From Echinococcus granulosus (lineage: Eukaryota > Platyhelminthes > Cestoda > Cyclophyllidea > Taeniidae), in contig NW_020170410.1 of NCBI RefSeq assembly GCF_000524195.1, positions 314,204 to 378,203 on the forward strand: a stretch of DNA of 64,000 nucleotides. Reading direction: 5' to 3'. Below are positions 14,276-27,500 of the stretch, one piece after another. The notes beneath the pieces were generated by a model, which searched no databases, was not told the DNA's origin, and was given only the letters and a program-made list of their open reading frames with translations. Within the stretch, counting starts at the first letter, position 1, and each line of letters starts with the position of its first letter. The position numbers and the translations under genes are program-made.

Positions 14276-15962
14276 GGCAGCAGAGAGCAAGGCAGCAACG
14301 ATAGTAACGGCTACTCGGAATATTTAGACCTTGTAATCGATTGTCGCAACCAATCAATTAACATCTGCTGCAAATGCGAAGTATTTCAAATAAGGGAAGA
14401 TTCAGCAGAGAAAATACAGGAAATGGATTGTTTGCGATTCATTCTCGGGTATTGTTTTATTTTTTTTCATACATGTTTGCATGACTTTAAGTTACGTGAC
14501 CTAAAAATAACAAAATGTAAATATTTAATGCTTCAAAACATGAGGAAAACCAAATAAATTGCATTATAGATAGCATTAGCCTCTTCATTAAAAGTTTACT
14601 TTTTGTTGCGGTCGTGATGCAGTAGCCGCCAAGTAAGCAGCTCGTTGAAGCTGGTTTTTTAGTAATATGATTTTACACAACCTTTGTCAATGCAACTTAT
14701 CAATAAATTCAGCTGATTTTTAGCCTGCGTAAAAAGATTTTACTATTGGAAGCCAATTTTTTAAGTTATCAGGTAATGCACGTTGCGAACATAACCTCTG
14801 CTGGAGTTAAGGCACCATGAGAAAATGTAGCGTCCCGAGACTCCCTGAAGACGAAAGAAGACAAAATACTCGGGCAGAATATATATATTCAGCACGGAGA
14901 AGGTGTCTGGGTATTGGCATGGCCCAAAAGGCCAGCCCACCCAGCGAGGTACAAGGGGGCTAATTCGAAGTACAAAAGTGGCGCCTCACCAGAACCGAGG
15001 GATAAACCACTATCGTATTACAAAAACATGTTAAAAAAGTAGGAGAGAGCCGACTAGCTGCTAGCATGAACTGAGGCAAAGTGTAAATGTAGTAAAAAAA
15101 AAAGAAATCGAACATCATTGACCTGAGTAATTTTACGATCTTCTAAATATGCAATAGGTGATTGCCTGGATAATTAAGCTCAAAATACACAAATCACTTA
15201 GTTTCACATTTTGAAGGAGTTCGTTATGCCTTTTTCTACTTATAACCTAAGAACTGGGTATCAAGAGTTTTTAGTACATGAGAGCATCATCAATGTTCTA
15301 ATAGGACTAGGGAAAGTTCAAAACTTTTCGTAGATTTTAGGAGAGAGCTTGGGGTTTGTTTCCGTACCAAAAGTTTTAGTGACATCAGCCACGTCATGAA
15401 AATGGAAGATGCTGATCAATGGCCGCTTCTGAGAAATATTCACACAAACGCGTCTTACACAGTAATAGCTATTAAAAGAGCAATTTGTAGTTTTGTTTGT
15501 ATTATAGGGAGACTTTAGGGTCCCCAAGTATTAAGAGGATTGAATTAGGGAAATGCGCCAAACATCCTAAAATTTCCATAACCAGACTTTTTTGTGGAGT
15601 TAGATTTAAGACTGAACACTTGCTGCGAATGAACAATACGTTACGGAAGTCGCACATTTACAACTCTCTGCGATGCCCTCAAGTGGTTATCACAATATCA
15701 GATTTTTAACTCTGGTGTTTTATAGGGCATTGGTTTTCACCTTAGCAAATTATTTTTAAATATTTTGGTGCTGAGGATATTGGATTACCTCCGATAGCCA
15801 TCTACGGCATTTATAGCATAAAATCACTTTGTGAGCATTGCCTATTTTCGGTATTACAGTCAAACAAAGTCACTTGTAATTGTGATTTGATTGGTTCCGT
15901 TTTAAAAGGTCGTTTTATTCATTCCGTCTATCCGTATTTAGCCCAGGTGGTTTCCTTTGGAG
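14276..15962. other. Intergenic region between divergent reticulon and COX6C
   Basis: About 1.7 kb separates the reticulon start (minus) from the COX6C start (plus), so it should contain both promoters. I found no exon of a known protein. A copy of the dispersed repeat lies at about 14826-14990. No clear TATA box or other promoter motif could be assigned. Confidence 0.4.
14826..14990 (+). repeat. Dispersed repeat family, copy 2 (best preserved)
   Basis: It holds GTAGCGTCCCGAGAC, box 1 CTGAAGACGAAAGA (14845-14858), then AATACTCGGG, and box 2 TTGGCATGGCCCAAAAGGCC beginning at 14914. CCCGAG (14834-14839) can pair with CTCGGG (14869-14874). Confidence 0.6.
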
Positions 15963-16255
15963 ATGTACGATAGTCCACCGCACATGCCAAAGCTGCGGTA
16001 CCATTACCGAAACAGTGCCCTAAAAGGCCTAGGTCTGGCTTTATCTGTTTCATCTGTCGTCACTACTTTTGTCACCTATTACATGTATCAGAGAAAGATT
16101 GTCACTGCTCGGAAATTCTACGAGTAGGGTTTACTTTTACACATGACATTCTCAATAGGACCTATGACCCCGACTTGGAGTGGAATCGGTTGCTGAAATC
16201 AGGTATTTTGAAATCTGTGGACAAGGATGGGAACTTTATTGACTTGTTTGACTAA
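15963..16255 (+). CDS. COX6C: Cytochrome c oxidase subunit 6C-like, complete, 2 exons
   Basis: Exons 15963-16123 and 16159-16255 (TAA at 16253-16255) join as TACGA/GACC to give 85 aa. The 35-base intron (GTAGGG...AATAG) must be removed, because the unspliced frame hits TAG right at the donor. The protein has a basic N-terminus (MPKLRYHYRNSALKG), one membrane helix at about residues 22-42, then YQRKIVTARKFYETYD and a C-terminal EWNRLLKSGILKSV. This is the COX6C layout: the human protein has a similar helix, then a DFYRNYD-type segment and an RKAGIFQSV-type end in about 75 residues. Subunit 6C is a nuclear-encoded accessory subunit of respiratory complex IV in the inner mitochondrial membrane. 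The extra 10 residues are an acidic tail (DKDGNFIDLFD). A splice-acceptor-like AG lies 21 bases before the ATG. It is convergent with DUS4L. Confidence 0.85.
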
Positions 16256-16312
16256 ATTTAAATGCTTTCTGTAGCTTCATGCCCTGAACTTTACTTAACG
16301 TGTCCTATTTAG

Positions 16313-16318
16313 AATAAA
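16313..16318 (+). promoter_or_regulatory. Poly(A) signal of COX6C
   Basis: AATAAA lies 58 bases after the COX6C stop codon, the usual distance for a compact 3' UTR. It forms one arm of an inverted repeat whose other arm is the opposing signal at 16324-16329. Confidence 0.75.
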
Positions 16319-16323
16319 TAGTC

Positions 16324-16329
16324 TTTATT
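16324..16329 (-). promoter_or_regulatory. Poly(A) signal of DUS4L
   Basis: Plus-strand TTTATT reads AATAAA on the minus strand, about 300 bases beyond the DUS4L stop at 16626. It sits five bases from the COX6C signal on the opposite strand. Confidence 0.55.
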
Positions 16330-16625
16330 AGTATTGGAGTTTTTGTAGCAGTTGGGGGTTTAGCGACGTATCCTCTCATAAATAGATGCATTTCCCTGCC
16401 GTGCTGAATCTGTTTAACCTCTTATGTTTACTTAGAAATAGTCTTACTAAAAATATCCCATTGTTCCTCGTCTAGTCGGTCGGCAGTTCATTCCGCGTTC
16501 GAGGCATTAACCTTCCTTTTTTAGACATTGGGCGCTATTTATGTCAGGTGAGCGTAACTCAATTGTTGTTGTTGGGTAACTTGAGATTAAAACCCCAGTA
16601 AATGATCAACCGGGAGGTATTTTTT

Positions 16626-19600
16626 TTATGTATAGACATTGGTCGGCGAGAAGTCATACAGGTCGGCCATATTATCAATTTTGTGTAGGATTTCACGTCC
16701 CTTTCTTCCAATATGCTTCTCCAATATCCAGTAGGCTTGCCGATGGATGGAATTGAACGGTAGAGAATTGGGATACTCTTGACACAGGTCAAGCCACTCC
16801 CGATAGAGCCTCCAAGGATTTTCGGGACCATCCTGTTGGAATAGTGTTGGGTCCTGTAGAAGGCTGCGGGCCGCCATAACACCTACAGAAGGCCACTAGG
16901 TTGGCTGAATTCAGCATGCATAGAAGCGACTCGGACCAAAAGCCATTGTCCCCCACAGAGTCCGGTGATCGAACAGTTATTACAGCATCTGGCACCTCTG
17001 GGCTCAGGTCACACTAACTAGGGCCGCTTAACATCAAAGTGCGGCTATTGGTTGATGCGCTAAAAGTGTCAAGCGCCAAAGATCTGAGACCATAGGTACT
17101 CATGGTAGATGACGCAGTCATGCTGATCATACGTTGGTGATATTCGATAATGCGTTGAACGTTAGTAAATCACCATTGCAAATCGTATAATCCTAACCTC
17201 GGAGCTGAGCTTTTCGAAAAAAAAATATGTCATGGGACAAGAGCTAGGTTGTGTTCGTCCGTTGCAATGCTGCAATAATTTAGGAATGCTGATTATTCGT
17301 TGTGATTGTGAATACACCGTGTAGATGAGGCTCTTCTCTCTGCCTTGGTCAAAACGATCAGGGATGCTACGACGCTACTGTTTGGTATCACGCCATAATA
17401 TGAGGGACGAAATTGATTAGAGCCATCCGCAGATTATGATAAAGCGTATCGAAATTCTACATAGAATCGCTCACCCTTGCAACCAGAGATATGCTGGGCC
17501 TGGAATGCATCGTCCAGAGACTTTACATCGCCATTGAGGAATATGGGGAGGGGAGCTGCGGTATAGATGTAGTGCGGCACCTGAGCGGCGATGATTTGAG
17601 CCACGTCATGCCATCGCGCAGGATCAGTGGAGCGTTGGGAGGGAGTGCGCCCGTGGATGGTCACCCAATCCACACCCATGTGGGCTGCTCGACGCACCAG
17701 CTCTGTGGTCAGCTGGACATTCTGAAAAGTTGACGAACAGTTCGGCAACCTCTTCTAGATTGCATAAATGCAGTTTGACAATTGGTGTGATCTACTGTCA
17801 GTCAACCATTATGAAAAGGAAGTTTTTAGTCAGCATATGATACTCTCCCATTTTCTCTTTCACGGAAGCAGACTCTGGTAGGGGGTGGAAAACTTTGGAC
17901 CGTCAGGATCATATTAAATCATCTATTAGCATTACCGACAAACACCAGGTATAACTCAATGAAAAGGAGTCCAAGTATGTTTCTCGCACCTTCGCGAATG
18001 TATGAGAACCAAAACTCTCGCTGAGACAGTTCAATGTGTTCCAAGTGAAAATGAAATCATTTACTAATGCAGTGAACCGCAAGTCAATTAGCAAATCAAA
18101 ATCCCAAAATATAAGTTCTCACTCGGACGTCACCACCTTTATCCCCATCCCAAAGCGGTATAATGCAGGCTTTGAATACGTATTGCTCATAATAAATAAA
18201 TATTAAGCCAGCATTAATAGAATTTCCTAACTATCTTAGAGACTACTGTTGGTGATTGTTGTCTGTGTGACTGATCTTGACCTTCAAGTACTTTGAAATG
18301 ACATCACTACGACATGCGCGATATTTAATCTGCAATCAGCTTTCCTTAGACTGTCCATAAAATAGTCTATAGGGAGTCGTGGATTAATGACCTACTCTCT
18401 TAGACGTTTTGATTCGAGGAGCTACTAAATTCACCCCAGCATTAAGGATTGATTTGCTTGTTTGTCCAAAACAAAACCCTGGTCCTTCCTTACATTCGGC
18501 CATGATGCGGGGGCGGAAGAATCACCGTCTTCACCAATGGCACGCGGAGGGCAGGGAACGAGGCGAATTTTGATGCTCACGGAGAATGCCACTTGACGCT
18601 CTTCACCCTCGGGTGTGCTGACGATACGCCATCGGGGCACCGCTGCTCTAGCTGCCTTCACCAAGTCCTCTATTAATTGCGGTTCCTTCAGTATCGCTGC
18701 GCCGTAGCCTTCCTCCATCGCCCACCTTGATGAGAGGAAGAAAAGAATGGAAAAAATAATAGGAAATAGTACGCTGAAAATGGAGGAAAGGGTGTCGCAT
18801 GTGAAAAAGAAGAGGATAGGAAGGGAGGGGGGAGTTAAAACCCTTAAACGGCCTGAATCACCGTTCATCAGGGAGTTACTCAACAAATAAGTTCGGGATA
18901 ATACAGATTCGCGATAAAAAATTGCAAATTTAACCTAAAATAAGCGATCTTTGGGATTTTTATCCTCACACCATTTACCAATTAAGCATAATATAGTGGT
19001 AATACGCGGCGGCTCGGAAATTTTACCAAACCAAAAAATATCACGGTTGCTGATTTGATACTAATATACCCTAAATCCACCAAAACCGGGAGCAAAAGCC
19101 ATCTGAGGTTGTCTCCTACGTCCGAGAGTCTTCCCATTCATGAGATAAGTCCTAAAACTTAAATTACTGCAACCAAGTGAGAGAATCATTTAGTATCCCT
19201 CCCTCACCTTTGCGGACAACCACAGTTGAGATCCACACCCTCGCAGAGGGCGGACAATTCTTCGGCACAGCGCGCGAACTCGGGTCCCGATTGACAGGCG
19301 AGTTGCGTGACTAGTGGATGATCTGCAGGACAAGTGGAAAAATCGGCGGCCCGAGCTTTGGCGGAATGGATGAAGGCAGAAGACATGATCATCGGGCTGT
19401 AGGCCAAGTCGACACCGTGCCTTCGCACCAACAGACGAAAGGGGAGCCTAAAAGCAGTGGAATTGGAACTGGCAGTTATTTGGACAGTAAGGTATGCCTG
19501 ATTCTCAAACCATCTAACTAATTTTGTTTAATGGTCTGGAACTGGTATTTCTATTAAATCTCCAAAAGAAATTATGCCATTGCCGCAATAATTTGATGTC

Positions 19601-20230
19601 TATCGACGCGAAAATTTCTAAACTGATTACATGGTGAAGTGAAGCGGATTTCCAATCGAGCTGGAGAATTTGATTCCTTTCTAGAGAAACAAGCAAACCA
19701 CCCTGCGAAACTTGACCATTCGGTATTCGGTCGCGTTTACCTGTCTATGAACCTCAGATGTGCCTTGGCAAAAGTGGAACAAGTTTCAGCATGTAGTAGT
19801 AGCAGAAGAAGAGAAAAAAACTCACTTCGACTGAACCATAACAATGCAAAAGACGAGCTATTTGCCAGCCCCACATAGTTCGTGCTCCACCACCTTCATT
19901 TCGAATGACCTATCATCTAACTTGGAATGGTGATATCCACCAACGCGTTAAGACCGTCACCTCAAGTCTTCCACACAAAAAGTCTCACTTTCAGGACTAA
20001 AATCGTCCACCAGAACAGGAATTTCTCAACTAGTCGGCAAGTGTGCCTTACGTGGGTTAACTACCTCATGCAAAAAAAGATTAGCAACACGCAATGGAAT
20101 GGAAAAAGATGAACTCAGAAAATGACAGATTACGGAGTAAATGGTAAAAGACATACTTAGAATAGCGCACCATTGGAGCTGATATGCGAACGAAGGGTAG
20201 GTCTTTCTGATAAAGCGAAACAATGTCCAT
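16626..20230 (-). CDS. DUS4L: tRNA-dihydrouridine synthase DUS4-like, complete, 5 exons
   Basis: Exons: 20230-20157, 19447-19208, 18725-18494, 17721-17475, 16882-16626, sum 1050 bases, 349 aa, all phases consistent. DUS enzymes are FMN-dependent and reduce uridines in the D-loop of tRNA; the DUS4 class is assigned to U20a/U20b. FMN-barrel motifs appear in order: SAPMVRYSKLPFRLLVR (residues 18 on), YSPMIMSSAF, DLNCGCPQRWAM with the catalytic Cys at 102, SVSIKIR (Lys157), TIHGRT (204-208), IFLNGDV (242-248) and GVMAARSLLQDP. Human DUS4L is about 317 aa; the excess comes from insertions near 136-150, 160-182 and 229-240. The usual TGxDGVM turn reads SGCKGVM, with Lys264 replacing Asp. The start ATG at 20230 follows an acceptor-like TTTTAG by 10 bases, so a 5' exon or trans-splicing is possible. 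Introns are about 0.6 to 0.8 kb and hold nothing I recognise. Confidence 0.9.
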
Positions 20231-21582
20231 CTGAATGCAGCTAAAATATTCAAAGAATAAGTACAATTATACAGGTAAACAAAGTGCTGGTGTAGTGGCC
20301 ATCCTTATATCCTCGTACATGCGCTACCTTCAAAGAATCTAAAAGGAGAAACTCTTTCCCAGTCCTAAATGCTAGCTGTGAAAAGAAATATGTGAGAATT
20401 AGTATATTTTTCTTTTCCTACAAAGTACGCACACTTAGAAGCAGGGAGTAATGCCGTAGAAAATGCGGATATTGCATGTATATTCTCCAAAGTGGATCGA
20501 CAACTCGCAATCCACACCCCACAGCGCTATCAGTGTCCGAGTAAGGTGAGTTTAAAGGCTGGGCATGTACAAACTTGTGCTACCAATATCTACGCCATCA
20601 TCCTTCCAACTGCGTAACTCTTTAACTCTAAATATCGTAACGGAATTTCGGCTCCAGAAATGCTACTAGCGACTTGAATCTATCGAGTATCCCAAGAAAA
20701 GGAACACATGCGAAAGGGACAAACGGGAGATGAACCCCCGTCCACTTAGGCTAAGTATATAGATTTGACCCAACGATTGCGCCCGTGTGAGCGAGAGGAG
20801 CGTCACCGGACACACTCATCAATGTCATACAATTTTTACTGGAGACTTCCAAGGAACCGTGTCCATTTCTATCGTTGCGTTTTTCTGCAGATATAATGCT
20901 TTCAAATGACCAGATTAAATGCACGACGCGAACTATGAAATACAAAGCACACTTAGTAGCAAGGCATTTCTCAGTGTCCTAAAGGAAATTATTCCTGATG
21001 CTGGGAGAATATCTCCACTTTCCCAATGTAATAGGTGTTGAGGATACTGCCTTTCAATTTCGCCTACATTTCCTTTCCAAATATTTCATATAAAATACAT
21101 TTCCGATGCTTGCAGGAATGCACCAGGCTAGAGCCATTTTACCTTTCATTATTTTTTGTCCAAAAACCGAAGAAAAACACCGTCAAACGGGTCCTCTGTC
21201 CACACAGTCAACCTGACCAGAAACCTGACTCCATGAACGCCACACAATGTCAGTTGTGGCATTGATCGCCAAGAAAATTATTACCAAAAACACACTTTTT
21301 AGTAATGGGAGAATAAAGACTAAGTTCTCGAGCTTCATATTACTGAACTCTCTCCAACAAATTTTTGCTTAACCAAGCTTAGGAAAAGAGATTCGCACGA
21401 ATGGACATAAACCTAGCATTGGAAGCCTTATTCTCACACATACATACACACAACTGCTGGTAAATAGTGGATCAAAGTAGGCAAAATGAAGTCAAAACAA
21501 ATGAATAATATTGAGAAGTAGATAATCACAGTCAGTGTTTGGATTGGCAACCATGGGGGGGAGGGCAAGAATAGAAATTGAA
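20231..21582. other. Intergenic region upstream of DUS4L and downstream of EXOC7
   Basis: This should contain the DUS4L promoter and the EXOC7 3' UTR, since both genes run leftwards. I saw no canonical minus-strand poly(A) hexamer close to the EXOC7 stop and no recognisable exon. Confidence 0.35.
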
Positions 21583-24500
21583 TCAGGACCGAGACTGCGC
21601 AATCTGTGCAGCTGCAGGTAAGAACATCTGATCCAACTTTGCTTGAAATTCCGAGGGACTCAACTTAATATACTTTTCTCTTCGTGATGTGAAGGGTGTC
21701 TGGAGGGAGCGATCGTGGAAAGCCTGGTAGAGCGTCACCAACTCCCGGGACAGGCATTCACGAAGATCTTCACGCAACTCCTTGTCTGGGATCGACAATT
21801 GGGAGTGCTGCTTCAGAAGGCTTGCGAAGCCCTGATTTATGCCCTACGAATCAGAAGGGATGGTTTGATAAGCTATCGCTTCAAAGTGGTTGAAAATGAA
21901 GATTAACTGAAAAACAAACTACCGAATCCGAACCTAGGTATTTTCCAATTACCGCAGTAAAAACCTCGTCACCAAAGTGCCTCTGAGACTATCTTCCACC
22001 ATTACCCCCGAACAAGCAAGAAATACGGTAGTCGAGTAGGCAATGGAAAGGGTCATCAAGCCCCGAAACTAAAGATTTCCCACTTTCCACACACCTTACA
22101 CGATCTTGATGTGAATGACCCGATTTAGAGTCTTGATTTGAACCTTTTGAGTTTCAAGCGTTTGGAGTATCTCCGAGAGGGCTGCCAAAAACCTATTCAC
22201 AATATCAGAGACTCATTAATAACTCCCATTAATACTAACTTTATGGCAACTATCAATTTAGCATTTTTCCAGGGAATTCGCCAAAATGACGGAATGGCTT
22301 ATTTCACAAGCAATCCTATACATTGAAAGTAGTCTCTACTTGGTGGGAATCATGAAACAAAGGAGATGTCTCCATTGTGTCTTGCAAATGTAGTCTGAAC
22401 CAGATAATCTGGTCTCAATATTTATTGCCACGCTGTTGGTTGCGTTGACACGTCAAAAAGTAGGTTACTGTACAAAACCAGCGCTAAATGCCCTATAAGA
22501 AACATGGATGAGGACCACCTGAAAAACTATCGAAGTGGTTTCAGGAATTGTTTTATTGAGTAGTGTTTCACCATAAGTACATAAAATTCTACCAACATAA
22601 AAGTGTCAATGCAGCCCAGAAGTTTCAATGTTCTAAAATGACACCAATTCTTATTCTAACAATGTGGGCAATTCGACTGTTGCTTAGATCGCAAAATGTA
22701 TTTCCCTTAACTTTGTTATTTAGGCTCAGTTAGTCGGTTTTAGGCTCGAGTTGTTGCAACCAATTTACATTAACTTATAAAAACACATGTCACATACTTG
22801 TGACGTGGGTCTCATAAGAAAGTTCAGTTGTCACATATACGTGACGGATGTGGCAGGCGTGGGCAAGCAACACTGACAGATGTGCAATACAATATAAGGG
22901 CATGAAATAAACTCAAATAAATATAAAAGTAATGAAGAGAAGAAGAATGCTCACATTCCAAATATCCTTCACCTGAGACCGCTCCTTTGAATCCATCTAC
23001 AAGAGCAGGAGTGAGCAGTACGGGCCGAAAGAGGGGAAAAGCCGGTAAATACATACACCTAAGCACATGCACAGTTTACCTGTCCACGTTGAGCAAACTG
23101 GTTCATAAAAGCGGATGATGGCAAATTGATGAATCGCATGCATCTACAAGTAGGCAGGCAATCAAAATACAAGCACCATTTGGTAGACAGCAAAGCAAAA
23201 GGGGATCGTCCCAAGGAAATAACATTTTACAAGTAGGCACCGATAAGGCGCACACACAAATCAAATGGAGAAAACGCAATGGCACAATAGCGGGGATGAC
23301 TTTTTGTAGATTTTAGATCATAGAATATGAAATGTTCGATTTCAAAGGAACCAATTAAAGCATACACCGCAATCGTAAGTTATTGCTACTATTTAGCTAC
23401 ATAAAGGCAACAAAATCAGCAATTGTACTTTTCACAGCTTAGAAAAAGTGACCCAATGTGTAAAAAATAGTTCATCCCAGTGGCCAACAGGAAGGAATGT
23501 TCTCACTCTAGATCTTGTGAGCATTTTCACCAGCATTGGCTAAGGGAGGGGGGGCGGGGGATAGGCTTTGCCCTATAGGAAGATTTACATACTTTTCTCA
23601 GCATAATCAGGCTCTGGACTATAGCTTCATCCAAATGGTGAACGATGGAGAGGATTTCTTAGTCCAATTTCAGTCTAGCTAGCATTAATTGGTCAATATG
23701 TTTTGTTTCAAAAGAATACTTGTCTATCAACTTCAATAGGTCGCTTAATCACAAGCTACTCCGTCTACTAGGCGATCTAACTGGCCGTCATGAACAAAGA
23801 CCATAAGCAACTGCGGTGGAAGGATCACATGAAACTGTCCTGCTGGCAGTGAACCGCTAAATACGGAAAAAAGCTTCCTGTTTCAGTACTCTACCTCTAC
23901 ATATTTAGTCAAGGTGACAAACGTTCGTCTAAAGCATTATACCAATGCACTTCGTTCCTGTGCGATAAAAGCTCAAGAATGTAAGCTTATGAGCAGAAGA
24001 CTTCATTTGCCTTTACAAGCGTTCCCTATTTGTCCCAACCCCCAAATTTTGCAACTAATTTGGGATGTAGTTCCAAGTTCTCTGTGCAATTACTTTCAGG
24101 GAAGCATCCATCTTAGCCTCATTCCAATTTCCAGAATAAAATTACCTCAAATTATCGCGTCAACATACTCGAATATGCCTTGATTAACAACATGAGTGCA
24201 AAACACTTCATGGCTATTTCGGGGTGCTACCTGTGCTGTGATAAATCCATTACAGAAACACGATCCCTTTTTAAAAGTTGCGAGAATTCCGATTTCGTCA
24301 AAGACGAACTTTTGAAATAGGAGAGCTTTCCAAACTGCCAGTTTTGAGTGGCGGATTGATAGTAATTTGACCTAGACTTCAACTGCCTGAATGCCTATTA
24401 ACAACCCTATCAGGGGTTAGCACAATGTGGATAGATCTATCAGAAATCAAACATTTCATACATAATGACCTAATACAACAAAAAATGACGCGAGCCTAGG

Positions 24501-27500
24501 CATATGCAGCATGCACACCTTGGTCGAGGACGAGGACGTGAGAGAGGTCTGCGACCCCAGGATCTCGTCGCTAAGGGAAGAAATAGAGGGAAGTGGGGTC
24601 CGCGGCCTAGCAAAGTGCAGTGGGTGTGGTCCCACTAAAAAACGACGCAAAGTACCACCACCACTGCCGCTGCCGCCACCCTCTTTACTTGGTACTGTGA
24701 GACATATTGCGTCTGAAAGCCTGCAAGGACGGGGGAAGGAGGTCAGCTTCTGACGTGTTCTACGCTAATTGACGTTTTAAAGTGGTCACAATACTAGCAC
24801 GATAATCCAGTCACCCACAGCAGATTTTCGTAGTCATAATCCTTCTGCACCATTAAAAGGTACATGGAGAACTAAGTGAATAAAGAAATTGAGGGAGAAT
24901 TAAACAAAGAAGAGATGGAGAACGCACGCTCTTGTGTAGACTTGTTTGCTTTCAGTCAGAATTCGAGTGAACTTATCCACCACACTGTTGTCGTAGTCGT
25001 CCAAGATACTTTGTAAGCCGGTCCTATCAAGGAAGACAAGCATACACAACCCGGCTAAAGATAAAGGGAGAACTGGGCGGAGAGGAGTAAAAGGGGGGTA
25101 CCTCTTGAGGTTAGCAAGAATGTAGCGCAGATTGTTCATCTGGAAGACAACGCGAGAAAGATCGTCCGAATAGACCTCGGATTTTTTATCAATATTGGCC
25201 ACTAGTGAGGTGATGACACGAACTGGAAAAAAAGGAACGCATTAGAAAGCGAGGAAACTACCACTCAAGCAATAATGGTTTAACTAACACCTCTAAAGTC
25301 AACTTTAAACAAATTTTCGGCAGGATTCAACATGCCCTTTTCCTTAATCATGATAAGACATCAAAAAGTGTTAATAAATAAGGAATAGATTTTGAATCCA
25401 GACCGCTATCCTCGCAGCATGCGTCGTAGTTTACCATCGTCTTGAAGCTCTTTCAAGAATCGGAAGACAAACAAAGTGATTAACCAGGCCAATAAACGCA
25501 AGGAACTTTTATCGAAATTTCGTTATCGTAGGCGACACCAATCTTTGAAATGAGGAAGTTTCTTGATAGATGGCAGTGTTCTAGAATCAGCTTAAGTAGA
25601 AGTGCGAACGCATAAAAAGAAAAGCTTTTAAAGTAATACCGAACGTCTTGAAACAAGCAAATCCGAATGTTGGAAGCTAAATGGGGTGCACGAGCGAGTT
25701 TTGGGGAACGCATCATTTGCCACCATAATGCCGNNNNNNNNNNNNNNNNNNNNNNNNNNNNNNNNNNNNNNNNNNNNNNNNNNNNNNNNNNNNNNNNNNN
25801 NNNNNNNNNNNNNNNNNNNNNNNNNNNNNNNNNTTAGTGCTTTGTATTTGATGAACAAATAAAAAGTACGGACTTCAATTTGATTTACAGATATACTGTC
25901 CAAACGCGGATCGAGACATTTTAGGCTTCGAATTGACCGTAACGAGGTAGGGAAAAGTCGTCTCCGGTGTGATTCTTGCCTCTTCCCACGTCAGCGCCGT
26001 TCCAACCATGATTTCGTAGTCGACCAACTTCTCCAAGAACAGCAGTACCTTTAAGAAAGAAGAAGGAAATGAAATAGGAGCATAAACTCCTTTTTAATTG
26101 CCTTCAAACAACTCACGTTGGAGGTCAGCTCATGGACAGTGGCATCAGGAGGGACCTGTGAAGATCCAGTTCCAGGCTGAAGCTGCTGCAAAAAGGCGTC
26201 TAAAGTGACTTTTATCTGTGCCCGAAAGCGGTTCACAAGATCAGTCATCGGCTGAGACAAAGTGCTGACGATCTGAAGGCAATGAAAGTGATAAAAGGCA
26301 AGATATTAGGACAGTGATTAATAAAGATAGAAATGTCACCTTGAAGGTCTCCACGAAGGAGGGCGAGAGGTCGATGAAACGACGCATGATCGTCAGAAGC
26401 GAGACAAGCATGTAAAACTCGCCGCGTCCTATCACTCTACTCATAAGACGCACGTAGGACTATAAATGTAAAAAAGTTTAGTAAAAAGTAAGGCTCCACG
26501 ATAATTCTTTTGCTGACCATATCATAAATCAATGTGACTCCATCTCCCAATCTAAGTATAGAGGATGTTCAACTCAAACAGGGACTTTTCGAAACCACAT
26601 ATTCATGCGGAGGATCACTTCCATCAACATCACTGAAACACTCATTTGTTGAGTAATTTCATTACAGGCTAGGATTGGATTACCGATTATCTGGGATAAG
26701 GCCCTGTAGGCGCCGCAATGGATGTTCACGGGAACGACTGTTGCGTGATGGGAACCACCATCATCAGGATCATCAATGACAGACGTACGGATGTCCTCAA
26801 AAATGTATACGCCTTTCAAACGGGTTACCTTGGCTAAGCATCCCATCACGGTAATGCACATGAATTCTTTTGTAGATACACGTATTTGGGGATTCGAGCT
26901 TCACAGTTTCTTTTGCGAGAAATTCGATCATCCCATCCACACTCTGATGCCGTTGCTTTCCATACTTATTGACAATGGCTAGACTGGTCCACTGCGTGTG
27001 AACACAGACGCTACTTACTACCTCGGGTGGTACCGCCGCAGTAGTGTCCCTTTTCTGAGCACGCCCGAGTAATTGCCGTTTTGACTTGAACGCCCATCGT
27101 AAGTCTGACCAGTTTTATGGGTTCAGTGGTCACAAAGTGACCGATTTGCTAGAAATATTAAAAAACTCATTTCATGGTTATTACTATGATGCGCCTTAAA
27201 TTATGAGTTTCAGTTTCGAAGTGGAGTCTAGGCAACACGGTCGACTCAATACAATGAAGCATTTGGTTGGTGAAAGCGTTGATAATCAAGGATTGCTCTT
27301 TCGATAAAATTTAAACGTATAAAATCCACATAGATCGTATGTAAGGTAGCAATAAAGGAAGTGTCTCAAAGCCCGCCTCTCGCGAGGGCCTTTTCAACCA
27401 TCAAAAGGATTAGACAGCTTGTTGAAGCACCACTAAGCAAGGCATATGGCCTGTTCTAGGGTCCAGATAGGCGTTATGGTCACCCATTTGTGCGTAATGA

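Noticed and set aside
14834..14874. CTGAAGA followed by GAAA inside a stem looked like a hammerhead ribozyme core
   Set aside because: There is no room for stem II between the two boxes and the stem is not kept in the other repeat copies.
24522..24573. Possible EXOC7 cassette exon reading DEILGSQTSLTSSSSTK between TTAG and AAG/GTGTGC
   Set aside because: Its 52-base length would break the frame between exons 15 and 16, and the Exo70 chain is complete without it.
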